Assembly: GCA_030145055.1 (NCBI GenBank)
Contig: JAQYWK010000003.1
Span: 62,001 to 126,000 of the forward strand
Direction of reading: 5' to 3'
Source: Desulfovibrio sp.
Lineage (GTDB): Bacteria > Desulfobacterota > Desulfovibrionia > Desulfovibrionales > Desulfovibrionaceae
DNA: 64,000 bases
Shown here: one piece after another, positions 48,057 to 58,020 of the stretch
Numbering within the stretch: the stretch's first letter is position 1
Layout of the letters: every line of letters starts with the position of its first letter
Program-made: the position numbers and the translations under genes
The notes under the pieces: model-generated
Told to the model about the DNA's origin: nothing
What the model saw: the letters and a program-made list of their open reading frames with translations, nothing else
Databases searched by the model: none

Positions 48057-49691
48057 ATGAATAATAAATCATCCCTCATATGGGATTTCATGGAAAAGAA
48101 TCCATGGATCAGCGTGCTGATGCTTCTTGCTTTGCAATCTATGTTCACCATGGACTATCGCTCACTCTGGTTTTCAGACGAGGTCCGCTACGCAGAAGTG
48201 TACCATCAGATGAAAGATGCCAGTCACTGGCTGGTTATGTATCTTAATGGAGTCGCATACCCTGACAAGCCTCCCGTATATTTTTGGTTCCTGTCCCTAA
48301 TAGACACCATTACTCCGGCAGACGGCATAAGTGTGTTCTTCCTAGGCTCAGCAATCTCGGCGGGAATATTTTTAGCATCAACTGTAGCTTTAGCTAAGAC
48401 TCTCGGCTGCGGACGCAAAACTACCCTAGCGACAGGGCTGGTACTGATTACAAATATTTTCTTCATAGGCATTGCGCACTATTCGCGCATGGATCTGCTT
48501 TTTGCTAGTTTCATAATCTGGACAAACATTTGCCTATTCAAGGCATTCCATTCAAACAATGCACCGCGCTGGATTCTTTCCGCCTTCGCACTTATGGGCA
48601 TAGCCACACTCACAAAAGGGCCGCTCGGCATAGTATTCCCGCTACTTACGGCGGTCTGCTACCTGTTCTGGAAACAGAACCTGGGCTTACTACGCAGTAA
48701 AGCTGTACTGAAAGGTACTGGAATCCTTGCCGCAATATTGCTCGCATGGGTGGTTGGCGCAATAATGGTAGATGGAACTGAATTCATTCATAACATTTTC
48801 TACAAACAGATATACCAAAGGGCTGTAAGCTCCTTCCATCACGAAGAACCGTTTCAGTATTACCTAGTAGCCTTCCCATTAGCGTGGCTGCCGTGGACAA
48901 TGGCAATTTTCGCTGTTCCACTAAAAAAAATGTTTAATATGGAATACTGGAAAAGTCTTACCGCTCATAGAAAAAGCAGTGAAAACGATGGTAGAGATTG
49001 GGCATGGATTATGTTCATCAGCGGCTTTGTAATGCTGACCTGCCTTAGCATCAAAGTGCTTATCTACATCCTTCCACTATTTGCACCTCTTGCTATTCTA
49101 ACAGCCAGAGGTCTTATGGGAGAAGGTGGTGCGGTTCCCGCTATTAATTCTAAAAAACTCTGGATCGCTATAGCATGCGTTTACCTGCTTCTTGCCGTAG
49201 CCACTCCATTTGCTGAAATACTGTTCCCGTTTGATTTTGCACTGCAAGGCCTTTCATTCACCGTTCTGATTTTAGGATTAGGCGGACTAGCCCTGCTAGC
49301 GACTAGAAACTCAGGCAAAAAAGTGGGTCTACTTATCATGGCAGCAACCATGACCCTATGGATTCAGCCTTTAGCACTAAAAACACTGCCTTCACTTGAT
49401 CCCCTCATGAGCCCGCGCATGACAGGCGAAATAATGAAGAAATATGTAGAACAAGGTAGCTATCCGCTTGCACACAAAATATACTCCGGCATTTTCTCTT
49501 ACTATGCAGGAACGAACATTCACGAAACAAGCGATTTCGCAGAGATTGAAAGGATTCTTGAAGAACAGGATAAAGTTATCCTCGTCATGCAGAGAAAATA
49601 CTATGACCGCTGGGAAAATCGCCCTGACAACGTCGAAATAATCAATGAACAATTCATTTCTGATCGTCCCTATGTTCTTCTCCGCAAATAA
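48057..49691 (+). CDS. GT39-family (ArnT/PMT-like) membrane glycosyltransferase
   Basis: SLWFSDEVRYAEVYHQM...LMYLNGVAYPDKPPVYFWFLS; many TM segments. Start chosen at MNNKSSLIWDF rather than ORF-track 48015. Confidence 0.87.
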   Translation: MNNKSSLIWDFMEKNPWISVLMLLALQSMFTMDYRSLWFSDEVRYAEVYHQMKDASHWLVMYLNGVAYPDKPPVYFWFLSLIDTITPADGISVFFLGSAISAGIFLASTVALAKTLGCGRKTTLATGLVLITNIFFIGIAHYSRMDLLFASFIIWTNICLFKAFHSNNAPRWILSAFALMGIATLTKGPLGIVFPLLTAVCYLFWKQNLGLLRSKAVLKGTGILAAILLAWVVGAIMVDGTEFIHNIFYKQIYQRAVSSFHHEEPFQYYLVAFPLAWLPWTMAIFAVPLKKMFNMEYWKSLTAHRKSSENDGRDWAWIMFISGFVMLTCLSIKVLIYILPLFAPLAILTARGLMGEGGAVPAINSKKLWIAIACVYLLLAVATPFAEILFPFDFALQGLSFTVLILGLGGLALLATRNSGKKVGLLIMAATMTLWIQPLALKTLPSLDPLMSPRMTGEIMKKYVEQGSYPLAHKIYSGIFSYYAGTNIHETSDFAEIERILEEQDKVILVMQRKYYDRWENRPDNVEIINEQFISDRPYVLLRK

Positions 49692-49713
49692 CTAGTACTA
49701 CCCAAATCATATA

Positions 49714-49756
49714 AAAAGGGGTCGCTCAGATTTAATTCTGAGCAACCCCTTTTTTA
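49714..49756 (+). terminator. Rho-independent terminator
   Basis: AAAAGGGGTCGCTCAGA tttaat TCTGAGCAACCCCTTTTTT. Confidence 0.88.
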
Positions 49757-49896
49757 CGAAAATAGAATCAAAGCAAAAATTTAGTAGAATTATCTTTCTT
49801 TTTTGAGTTTTCAATTACATAACTGCATGCTATATTTAAGATCAATATAAACGTACTCCATTTGTTCATAACCCCAAATTATTTAAAGGGGAAAAT

Positions 49897-51114
49897 ATGC
49901 CGCTATCCAAGAAAAACATCCTCATTGTAAACGAAGATAAATCACAACTTGAAGCTTTGATAACAATGCTTCACCCAATGCGAGATAAGTGGACAATACA
50001 TTCCGCCGATTCTTCTAATGAAGCATTGGAACAGCTTGAGATTCAACCCGTCGATATAGTGATCGTTGATTTTAATATCAATGAATCACCTAACGGGACT
50101 CTTCTATCAGAAATAAAAAAAAGCCAGCCCGGAGCTATCCGCTTCATTTATTCAGATCGTAATGATGCAGAAAATTCCATGGAATATGTAATGTTGGCGC
50201 ATCAGTTTATACATAAGCCATGCTCCTCAGATGGATTAATCAACGCCATAAAACGAAGTCTCACTTTAAAAAATATTTTTCTTAACGAAAATGTTGCAAA
50301 AGCCATAACATCAATTGATGAACTTCCAAGCATGCCGGATCTATATATCAAGCTGGAAAAGGAACTAAGAAGTGAGGAAGCTTCAATACACAAGATAGGC
50401 AAGCTTATCAGCGAAGATTTAGGTATGACAGCAGGAATACTCAAGCTGGTGAACTCTTCCTTTTTCGGCCTTTATGCCACCATATCAAGCCCTGAAAAAG
50501 CTGTAGCATTACTTGGAACAGATACAATCAAAGGGTTGGTTCTCGGAATGCATCTATTTGAATCCAACAAAAATCGCGGCATAGATTTTTCAATTGACGA
50601 ACTTGGAGAGCATTGCCAGTACACAGGACTGATGGCACGGATGATTGCTAAGGCTGAAGGAGGAGACAATGATGCCGCTGAGAACGCTTTCCTTTCTGGA
50701 TTTCTCCATGACATAGGGAAGCTCATTCTCGCCACATCTTTTCCACTTGAATACGCGGAAATCCTTAACAATGTTCGCAGTGAAAACATGCCCATTAAGG
50801 ACGTCGAAAAAGACATTTTCGGTTTTACCCATGCCGAGGTAGGAGCATACCTGCTCGCTTTATGGGGATTTGATGAGTCTGTAGTCGAAGCGGTCTACTG
50901 CCATCATGACCTGCCGCAATCAACCACAAGCGGTTTAACGCCAGCAGTGATCGTCCATGTGGCAAACACCTTCGAACACGAACTACACCTCCGCAATGAA
51001 GAATATGCCCCCCATGTTCTCAATGCGGACTGGCTGGAACAAAACGGATTTGCAGACAAACTTCTTCATTGGCTTGAAATCTGCGGAGAACAAGTTGAAC
51101 AACAAGAAGCCTAG
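49897..51114 (+). CDS. Response regulator with HDOD domain
   Basis: Receiver (ILIVNEDKSQLEALITML...VDIVIVDFNI) and HDOD (ITSIDELPSMPDLYIKLEKEL...ISEDLGMTAGILKLVNSSFFGL...FLSGFLHDIGKLIL). Confidence 0.9.
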   Translation: MPLSKKNILIVNEDKSQLEALITMLHPMRDKWTIHSADSSNEALEQLEIQPVDIVIVDFNINESPNGTLLSEIKKSQPGAIRFIYSDRNDAENSMEYVMLAHQFIHKPCSSDGLINAIKRSLTLKNIFLNENVAKAITSIDELPSMPDLYIKLEKELRSEEASIHKIGKLISEDLGMTAGILKLVNSSFFGLYATISSPEKAVALLGTDTIKGLVLGMHLFESNKNRGIDFSIDELGEHCQYTGLMARMIAKAEGGDNDAAENAFLSGFLHDIGKLILATSFPLEYAEILNNVRSENMPIKDVEKDIFGFTHAEVGAYLLALWGFDESVVEAVYCHHDLPQSTTSGLTPAVIVHVANTFEHELHLRNEEYAPHVLNADWLEQNGFADKLLHWLEICGEQVEQQEA

Positions 51115-52763
51115 CCCGTAAAACGGCAGGCAATTGGCATTCTCCACCCAGTTCCGAAAGCTCGGGAGGTTATTTTAAGCCCCGGAGCGGCCTGTTTACG
51201 TTTAAACTCTGAAATTTTAATCAGCCTTAATACGCCTGTTACAATCTCAGGATCGAAACCTGTTTCACGTAAAATTTCCGTCTCAGACATATGGTGCTCA
51301 ACCCTAAGTTCAATGATGCGGTCTAGCACTTCATATGGAGGCAGCGAATCTTCATCCTTCTGATCAGGGCGGAGCTCCGCGGATGGCGGCTTCTCGATGG
51401 TGGCTACGGGTATGACTTCACCCATCCCCTGTTCGTTTAGCCATCTGCAAACTCTAAACACCAGCGTTTTATAAAGATCAGAAATAACGGCTAACCCACC
51501 AGCCATGTCTCCATAAATAGTACAATAACCAACCGCAAGTTCGCTCTTATTGCCAGTAGTTATAAGCAGTGCGCCCATCTTGTTTGAAATAGCCATGACC
51601 AGATTTCCACGGATTCTAGACTGAATATTCTCTTCCGCAACATTATCAGGCAATCCTTCAAATGACTGAGCTAACGCCTGCTCAAAATTCCCCATAAGGT
51701 CATGTATCGGAATGGTCGTTGATTTAATACCCAGATTTTCCACAAGAGCTAACGAATCATCAATACTTCCCTTGCTGGAATAGGGTGAAGGCATCAACAC
51801 GCCCAGAACATTATCAGCCCCCAAAGCTTCAGCGGCAACAGCGGCAGTTAAAGCTGAATCAATTCCGCCGGAAAGACCTAATACTACTTTCTTAAATCCA
51901 GTTTTTGCGAGATAATCGCGAACCCCGAGCACCATAGCATTCCACGCTTCAGACTCTTCGCAAAAATCATCTTCCTCTATTTTGCCTGCGCCGCTCTTAA
52001 CATCTACAATGACTATATCGGACCGGAAACCCTTTCCGCGAGCAGTAAGTTCGCCATCACTATTAAAGGCACAACTCCTACCATCAAAGACGAGGTCATC
52101 ATTACCACCCACCTGATTTGCGTATACAACCGGCACCTTATACTTTGCAGCAATAGATGAGAGCATCTTCTCACGCACATGCTGCTTTCCTATATTAAAT
52201 GGAGAAGCTGAAAGATTAATCAGAACATCAGGCTTATTACTCATTATTTTAGGTAGAGGATTTCTTCCATAGCGCACGCCATCATTACAACTTTTGCGGT
52301 CATTCCATACGTCTTCGCAAATAGTCACGCCCATCTTGATGCCACCAAATTCAAAAAAATTAACCTCTTCAGACGGCTCAAAATATCTTTGCTCATCAAA
52401 AACATCATAGGTCGGCAACAACCACTTATAAAACACCCGAGGCACAGCTCCGCGCTCAATTAACCACGCCGCGTTTCGCAAAGGATTGCCACACTCATCA
52501 TGATTAATGTCAACGCCGCCTGCAATCAGGGCAACATCTTCAGGAATCTTGCGAGATAGTTCCGCGACAGCATCTCTGCACCGCGTTACAAAATCAGAAT
52601 TAAGCAGCAAATCCCGTGGGGGGTATCCAGTAATAGCAAGCTCAGAAGTTACACATATTTTTGCGCCACGCTCAGCAGCATAATCTACTCCATCTAAAAT
52701 GAGCTTAATATTTCCTTCAAGATCCCCAACCGTGAAATTCAGCTGTAGCAAAGCTATTTTCAT
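51111..52763 (-). CDS. nadE: Glutamine-dependent NAD+ synthetase
   Basis: Nitrilase-like N-terminus (ITGYPPRDLL, GVTICEDVWND); synthetase LGLSGGIDSALTAAVAAEALG and TTGNKSELAVGYCTIYGDMAGG. Confidence 0.95.
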   Translation of the reverse strand: MKIALLQLNFTVGDLEGNIKLILDGVDYAAERGAKICVTSELAITGYPPRDLLLNSDFVTRCRDAVAELSRKIPEDVALIAGGVDINHDECGNPLRNAAWLIERGAVPRVFYKWLLPTYDVFDEQRYFEPSEEVNFFEFGGIKMGVTICEDVWNDRKSCNDGVRYGRNPLPKIMSNKPDVLINLSASPFNIGKQHVREKMLSSIAAKYKVPVVYANQVGGNDDLVFDGRSCAFNSDGELTARGKGFRSDIVIVDVKSGAGKIEEDDFCEESEAWNAMVLGVRDYLAKTGFKKVVLGLSGGIDSALTAAVAAEALGADNVLGVLMPSPYSSKGSIDDSLALVENLGIKSTTIPIHDLMGNFEQALAQSFEGLPDNVAEENIQSRIRGNLVMAISNKMGALLITTGNKSELAVGYCTIYGDMAGGLAVISDLYKTLVFRVCRWLNEQGMGEVIPVATIEKPPSAELRPDQKDEDSLPPYEVLDRIIELRVEHHMSETEILRETGFDPEIVTGVLRLIKISEFKRKQAAPGLKITSRAFGTGWRMPIACRFTG

Positions 52764-52941
52764 TATTTATAGTCCGTCCTTAATCTTAATAAATGCATTT
52801 TTATTTAACTTGCACGGACAAACTTGTCCATAATCCAATTTGGCTGCTTACTGACGCAGGCAACCGTTTAGTTTATCTTGCACTGAATATGCCGTAATGA
52901 TAAAGAAATAAAGCAAATCATATTAGTATTTAGATTCCCAC

Positions 52942-55743
52942 TTGTATCCTAAGAACAGCGGACTAAAATTGTTTAAAAATGACAAAGTTCAAACACGAAT
53001 AAGCATAAGAATCGTACTTATTTCGGTGATTGCGTTCATAATATCAGGCGCTTACGACTATTCTTCTATGCGTAACAATATGCTTGAAGAACTTAATTTC
53101 AAGGCAGACGGCCTTGTCGAAAGACTCTCTGAGTCCTTGATTCCTCCTCTTTGGAATGTTGATCAATCAGCAATAAGCAGAATTATTTTATCTGAAATGA
53201 ATGATGAAAGAATCAAAGCAATAATCGTAACTGAAGATAATGGGAAAAACGTTTTTGCCGGGAAAATACGTAATACAGAGTGGAGAATTATTGATTTTGT
53301 TGCATGGCCCCGTGGAGATTTCATTAAACGAAGCGCCCCGATTACGGTATTAAAGCAGCCGATTGGTACTGTTGAAATCTTTCTAAGCCAAAGATTTATT
53401 CAAGAAGAATTATACAACTCAATATTACAATCTCTATTTAGAACCATGTTGCTTGTCGTTCTCCTTATGGTGACAATTTTTGTCGCCATGCGGAAGATTC
53501 TTATTACACCTATTATCAAACTATCAAAAACAGCGCGCCAAATTTCTGTTGATAAAAACTACAGTGCACGGGTTGAGTTTAAATGTCAGGGCGAAATGGG
53601 CACTCTGGTTAAAGACTTTAACCACATGCTTCAACAGATTGAAGAACAGGATTTTAAACTTAAGGAAAATCGCGAACAACTTCAGCAAAAAATACAACAG
53701 AGTAACAAAAATCTAGCTAACAGTTATAAAGAACTCAAAAATATTAACTCTGAACTTGAGCTTGCCAAAGATGAAGCGGAAGCGGCGTCTCGCTCCAAAA
53801 GTCAATTTATGGCCAACGTAAGTCATGAAATTAGAACGCCGATGAATGCCATCATCGGCATGGCCGACCTAACTCTGGCAACAGATGTTACACCGAAACA
53901 AAACGAATTTTTAAAAATCATTGTCAATTCCGGACAAGTTTTACTCAGACTTATCAATGATATTTTAGACTTTTCCAAAATAGATGCCGGAAAACTTGAA
54001 CTTGAGGAAGTTAATTTCGACCTCCATCAATTGATTGCCGATATTGCCGACCTTTTTGTTGAGCAAATGATAGCATCTGAAACAGAGCTTGTTATTGATA
54101 TTACGCCGGACGTTCCCAGAAGAATAATGACAGACCCTGTCAGGCTCAGGCAAGTATTAGCAAACCTTACCGCAAATGCTTTCAAATTTACCAACGAAGG
54201 CAAAATAACCATTAAAGTTAAGGCTGAAACAATTGCAGATGGACGAACAGAGCTTCTCTTTGCGGTGAAAGACACCGGAATAGGAATTTCAGAAGAAGTG
54301 CAACCTCACCTGTTCAAGGCTTTTAAGCAGGCAGACGGATCAACAACTAGAAAATATGGTGGAACAGGCCTCGGACTGACCATATCCAAAAGAATTGTAG
54401 ATATGATGGGCGGGAAGATCTGGGTTGAAAGTAAACTGGGCGAAGGGAGTACATTTTTCTTCAAAATCTATCCAGAACTAGTCCCCAATGCGCCGCCGTT
54501 AAGCTATCCATTGCCTGCTGAACTTCAAAATCAGCCTGTACTCATAATTGATGACAATCCAGCTGTACGATCTGTACTGGAAAAGTATCTGGAGCAATTT
54601 GGATTTATCCCTGAAAGCAGTCCTTCTGCTGAAGAAGGGATTAAACTGATAGAACTAAAGAAAAGCAATCCATATAAGTTTATATTAATGGATTTAAGAC
54701 TTCCAGGTATGAAGGGAGATGAAGCTGCTCAAATAATCAGAAAAGATCATTCAAATGAGGATCTTCCTATTATTATGATCACCGCAACTGATATTAACAA
54801 GGCAACCGAAAAAGCAAAAAAAGTAGGCATAACGAAAGTACTAGGTAAACCCTTAAAACAAGCCATCCTTTTTGAAACTATTTTGAATATATTCGGGCAT
54901 GATAGTGTCGTGAAGCAGATCAGTGAACCGGACCTCTCTAATGAAGGTATATTTGAGAATATCAAAGCATTACTCGTTGAAGACAACCCCATAAACCGTC
55001 AGGTCGCAATCCAAATTTTAAAGACTACAGGGATGACAATTGAATCTGCGGTTGACGGACTTGATGCAGTAAAAATGATCGCTGAAAACAGCTATGACAT
55101 TGTACTTATGGATATACAGATGCCTAGAATGGATGGATATGAAGCAACTAAAGCCATACGCACGGAATTGAAATTGCCTGACCTGCCTATCATAGCAATG
55201 ACAGCCCATGCTATGCGCGGAGATAAAGAGAAGTGTTTACAAGCTGGCATGGACGATTACATACCTAAACCCATTGATAAAAATCAAATGATGAGCACCA
55301 TCAAAGCTCACCTGTTACCTAAACCATCCTCTGTAAAAGAGGACTCTGGACTCAAACCCGAAGTAAGCACTATTGCCAAAGAAGCTGATTTATCAAAATA
55401 CCAGCAATTAGACATTAAAGAAGCTTTAGAACGAATAGGTGGGGATATGGATATTCTAATCAGTATCCTCAATAACTTTGAGACCTATAACTCAAACTTC
55501 GTAAATAAACTAAACCCCATAATTGAAAACAATGAGCTAAAAGAAGCGGGTGATCTAGCTCACAACCTCAAAGGATCAGCAGCCAACCTCTCGGCAACAG
55601 CCCTCTCTAAGGCAGCTCTAAGACTTGAAAGATCATGCAGGGAGAATAAGCAGGAAAACGCTTCTGCAGCTTTAAATGAAGTTGGAGTGAAGCTGGACCT
55701 GCTGAAAGCAGATATCATCGCCCTAACACAAAACATTTCTTGA
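52942..55743 (+). CDS. Hybrid sensor histidine kinase (HAMP, HisKA, HATPase, two receivers, Hpt)
   Basis: [44 protein letters not shown]; receivers [15 protein letters not shown] and [16 protein letters not shown]; Hpt [11 protein letters not shown]. Confidence 0.95.
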   Translation: MYPKNSGLKLFKNDKVQTRISIRIVLISVIAFIISGAYDYSSMRNNMLEELNFKADGLVERLSESLIPPLWNVDQSAISRIILSEMNDERIKAIIVTEDNGKNVFAGKIRNTEWRIIDFVAWPRGDFIKRSAPITVLKQPIGTVEIFLSQRFIQEELYNSILQSLFRTMLLVVLLMVTIFVAMRKILITPIIKLSKTARQISVDKNYSARVEFKCQGEMGTLVKDFNHMLQQIEEQDFKLKENREQLQQKIQQSNKNLANSYKELKNINSELELAKDEAEAASRSKSQFMANVSHEIRTPMNAIIGMADLTLATDVTPKQNEFLKIIVNSGQVLLRLINDILDFSKIDAGKLELEEVNFDLHQLIADIADLFVEQMIASETELVIDITPDVPRRIMTDPVRLRQVLANLTANAFKFTNEGKITIKVKAETIADGRTELLFAVKDTGIGISEEVQPHLFKAFKQADGSTTRKYGGTGLGLTISKRIVDMMGGKIWVESKLGEGSTFFFKIYPELVPNAPPLSYPLPAELQNQPVLIIDDNPAVRSVLEKYLEQFGFIPESSPSAEEGIKLIELKKSNPYKFILMDLRLPGMKGDEAAQIIRKDHSNEDLPIIMITATDINKATEKAKKVGITKVLGKPLKQAILFETILNIFGHDSVVKQISEPDLSNEGIFENIKALLVEDNPINRQVAIQILKTTGMTIESAVDGLDAVKMIAENSYDIVLMDIQMPRMDGYEATKAIRTELKLPDLPIIAMTAHAMRGDKEKCLQAGMDDYIPKPIDKNQMMSTIKAHLLPKPSSVKEDSGLKPEVSTIAKEADLSKYQQLDIKEALERIGGDMDILISILNNFETYNSNFVNKLNPIIENNELKEAGDLAHNLKGSAANLSATALSKAALRLERSCRENKQENASAALNEVGVKLDLLKADIIALTQNIS

Positions 55744-55814
55744 ACTGTCTGTTGATATTCATGCCGAATTAGGGCAGAAATCTCTCATCATAAAGACTTA
55801 AAGAGGATAAAAAT

Positions 55815-56156
55815 ATGGCTCTTATGTTCGGAAGTCCTGCCAGAAAAGGACGTAGATCTCAGGAAGACGCCAAGAAAGAACAGCGGCTTGAAATGGCACG
55901 CACTATGTACTTGGGCGGAAAACTTAAGATTGTTACCATTGAGGAAATTCCCAATAGAGACGTAATGGGAACTTTCGGGCTGGTCGTTTGTCGTAGCTAC
56001 AACTTTGATAATGCCTTCTACGGGTTAATAGCTCAGGCAATAGATGCGAATGCAGACGCCATTCTCGGTTACCGCGAGGCCGTTTCATTTCATCCTGAAG
56101 GGGATAGATTTTATTCGTGCTATGGAACCGCAGTCAGGCTCAAAAAAGCAAAATAA
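55815..56156 (+). CDS. YbjQ-like small protein
   Basis: LKIVTIEEIPNRDVMGTFGLVVCRSY...AIDANADAILGYREAV...SCYGTAVRL resembles YbjQ-type proteins. Confidence 0.5.
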   Translation: MALMFGSPARKGRRSQEDAKKEQRLEMARTMYLGGKLKIVTIEEIPNRDVMGTFGLVVCRSYNFDNAFYGLIAQAIDANADAILGYREAVSFHPEGDRFYSCYGTAVRLKKAK

Positions 56157-56165
56157 TTTTCAAAA

Positions 56166-56204
56166 AAAAGGGGAGCACAATTTATATTTGCGCTCCCCTT
56201 TTAC
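56166..56204. terminator. Bidirectional terminator between convergent genes
   Basis: AAAAGGGGAGCaCAAATTtatatttGcGCTCCCCTTTT type hairpin flanked by A and T tracts. Confidence 0.85.
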
Positions 56205-56223
56205 TATTATTTTAAGATATTAC

Positions 56224-57276
56224 TTATTTCATTCTACGCTGCAGAAGAAGATGGTCGGCAATAGTAAGCATTGCCATTGCCTTAAGAACAGGAACAATGC
56301 GTGGAATAGCGCAGATATCGTGTCTGCCACCAATCTTTATTTCCGCAGACTGACCTTCGCTATCAACTGTCTGTTGTTCAATACTAATAGACGGAATAGG
56401 TTTCACGTACGCCCTGACGATTATATCCTGCCCACTTGAAATACCACCAAGAATTCCGCCTGCATTATTGGACAGGAATCCTTTCTCGTTAATAAAATCA
56501 TTATTTTCAATGCCCGTAGAATCTGCGGATACGCAACCTGATCCAATTTCTACGCCCTTCACAGCGCCGACAGACATCAGTGCATAGGCAAGCCTTGCGT
56601 CAAGTTTGTCAAACACAGGTTCGCCGAGACCAGCAGGAACGCCTTTCACGCAAACTTCAACAACACCGCCAAGAGTGTCACCTGCGGAGCGAACCTCTTT
56701 GATACGGTTTTCCCATTTTTCGAGAACGCTATCATCCGGGCTGAAAAACAATCGGTCACAAGCACCATCCGGATCTGTTATGACAGCATCAATACCACCT
56801 ATGCGCACAGTATACGCGTTGCAAGTTATACCCTCGCCCCGCAATATTTCCTGCGCAACAGCACCAGCGGCAACACGGGAAACTGTCTCCCTGCCGGAAG
56901 AACGACCGCCGCCTCTGTAATCTCTGAAACCATATTTAGCATCGTAGCTTAGATCTGCATGACCGGGTCTGTAGACATTCATAATTTTTGAATAATCTCT
57001 GGAACGCTGATCCGTATTTTCAATATGGAAACCGATGGAAGTTCCGGTGGTTTTGCCTTCAAAAACACCGGATAAAATTTTTACTATATCAGCTTCCTTG
57101 CGAGCGGTTCCGGCAATGCCTGATCCAGGCTTACGTCTGTCCAGTTCAAGCTGAATAATTTCCTCATTCAGTTCAATACCCGCAGGACATCCGTCAATAA
57201 CTCCGCCAAGACCGGGACCATGAGATTCACCGTAAGTGGAAACCTTAAACAGATTACCGAAAGTATTACCGCTCAT
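56224..57276 (-). CDS. aroC: Chorismate synthase
   Basis: FKVSTYGESHGPGLGGVIDGCPAGI; RPGHADLSYDAKYGFRDYRGGGRSSGRETVSRVAAGAVA; GGILGGISSGQDI. Confidence 0.97.
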   Translation of the reverse strand: MSGNTFGNLFKVSTYGESHGPGLGGVIDGCPAGIELNEEIIQLELDRRKPGSGIAGTARKEADIVKILSGVFEGKTTGTSIGFHIENTDQRSRDYSKIMNVYRPGHADLSYDAKYGFRDYRGGGRSSGRETVSRVAAGAVAQEILRGEGITCNAYTVRIGGIDAVITDPDGACDRLFFSPDDSVLEKWENRIKEVRSAGDTLGGVVEVCVKGVPAGLGEPVFDKLDARLAYALMSVGAVKGVEIGSGCVSADSTGIENNDFINEKGFLSNNAGGILGGISSGQDIIVRAYVKPIPSISIEQQTVDSEGQSAEIKIGGRHDICAIPRIVPVLKAMAMLTIADHLLLQRRMK

Positions 57277-57806
57277 TATTTTACGTCTCCATTCTCAATC
57301 AAATTAAATTCTTCTACAATTCCAGCACTAAGCCTTTTAATACTATCAGATCCGCTAACAGTAACCGTAGCCGAGTCTAAATATAAGCTCTCACGCTCTT
57401 CCAGAACCTCACGGACTTCTTCTGCCAATGGCTTACCTGTAAGCGAAGGTCGCTGACCATGTTCAGGGTTAGCCGACAAACGGTTGACCAGCGTATCAAC
57501 ATCCGTCTTTAAATAAACAGTAAACCCTTCTTTCAAAATTTCAATATTTTCAGTGCGGACAACAATACCACCACCACAGGAAACTACTACGTTATCAAGC
57601 TCTGAAAGGGATTTAAGGACTTTAGTTTCTAGATCCCGAAATGCATCCCACCCATTATATTCAACAAAAGAGGATATTGCGCACCCTGCTTTTTCAAGAA
57701 TCACCGCATCACTGTCGTAAAAATCAAATTGCAATGCTTTCGCGACAACTCTACCCACCGTGGTTTTACCACATGCCCTGGGACCGATCAGATAAATTTT
57801 ACTCAA
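57276..57806 (-). CDS. aroK: Shikimate kinase
   Basis: IYLIGPRACGKTTVGRVVAKAL; FRDLETKVLKSL; VVSCGGGIVVR. Confidence 0.92.
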   Translation of the reverse strand: MSKIYLIGPRACGKTTVGRVVAKALQFDFYDSDAVILEKAGCAISSFVEYNGWDAFRDLETKVLKSLSELDNVVVSCGGGIVVRTENIEILKEGFTVYLKTDVDTLVNRLSANPEHGQRPSLTGKPLAEEVREVLEERESLYLDSATVTVSGSDSIKRLSAGIVEEFNLIENGDVK

Positions 57807-58020
57807 AGGCTACTCCATACCGCAACAATATATATAAAAATGTTTGTTTTCTTTGTCGCAAACACCTAAAGTGTAAAAACAAAAACAAAATAACTTTATT
57901 TTAGTATTTAATAATAAAAGAAGTACAACAGAATAAACTGCATAAAGCAGCCTAAAGCAGTCAGTGAATCACCATTCTTAAACGTAAACATACCGGACTT
58001 GTCAAGCACCGGAGAGCCAG

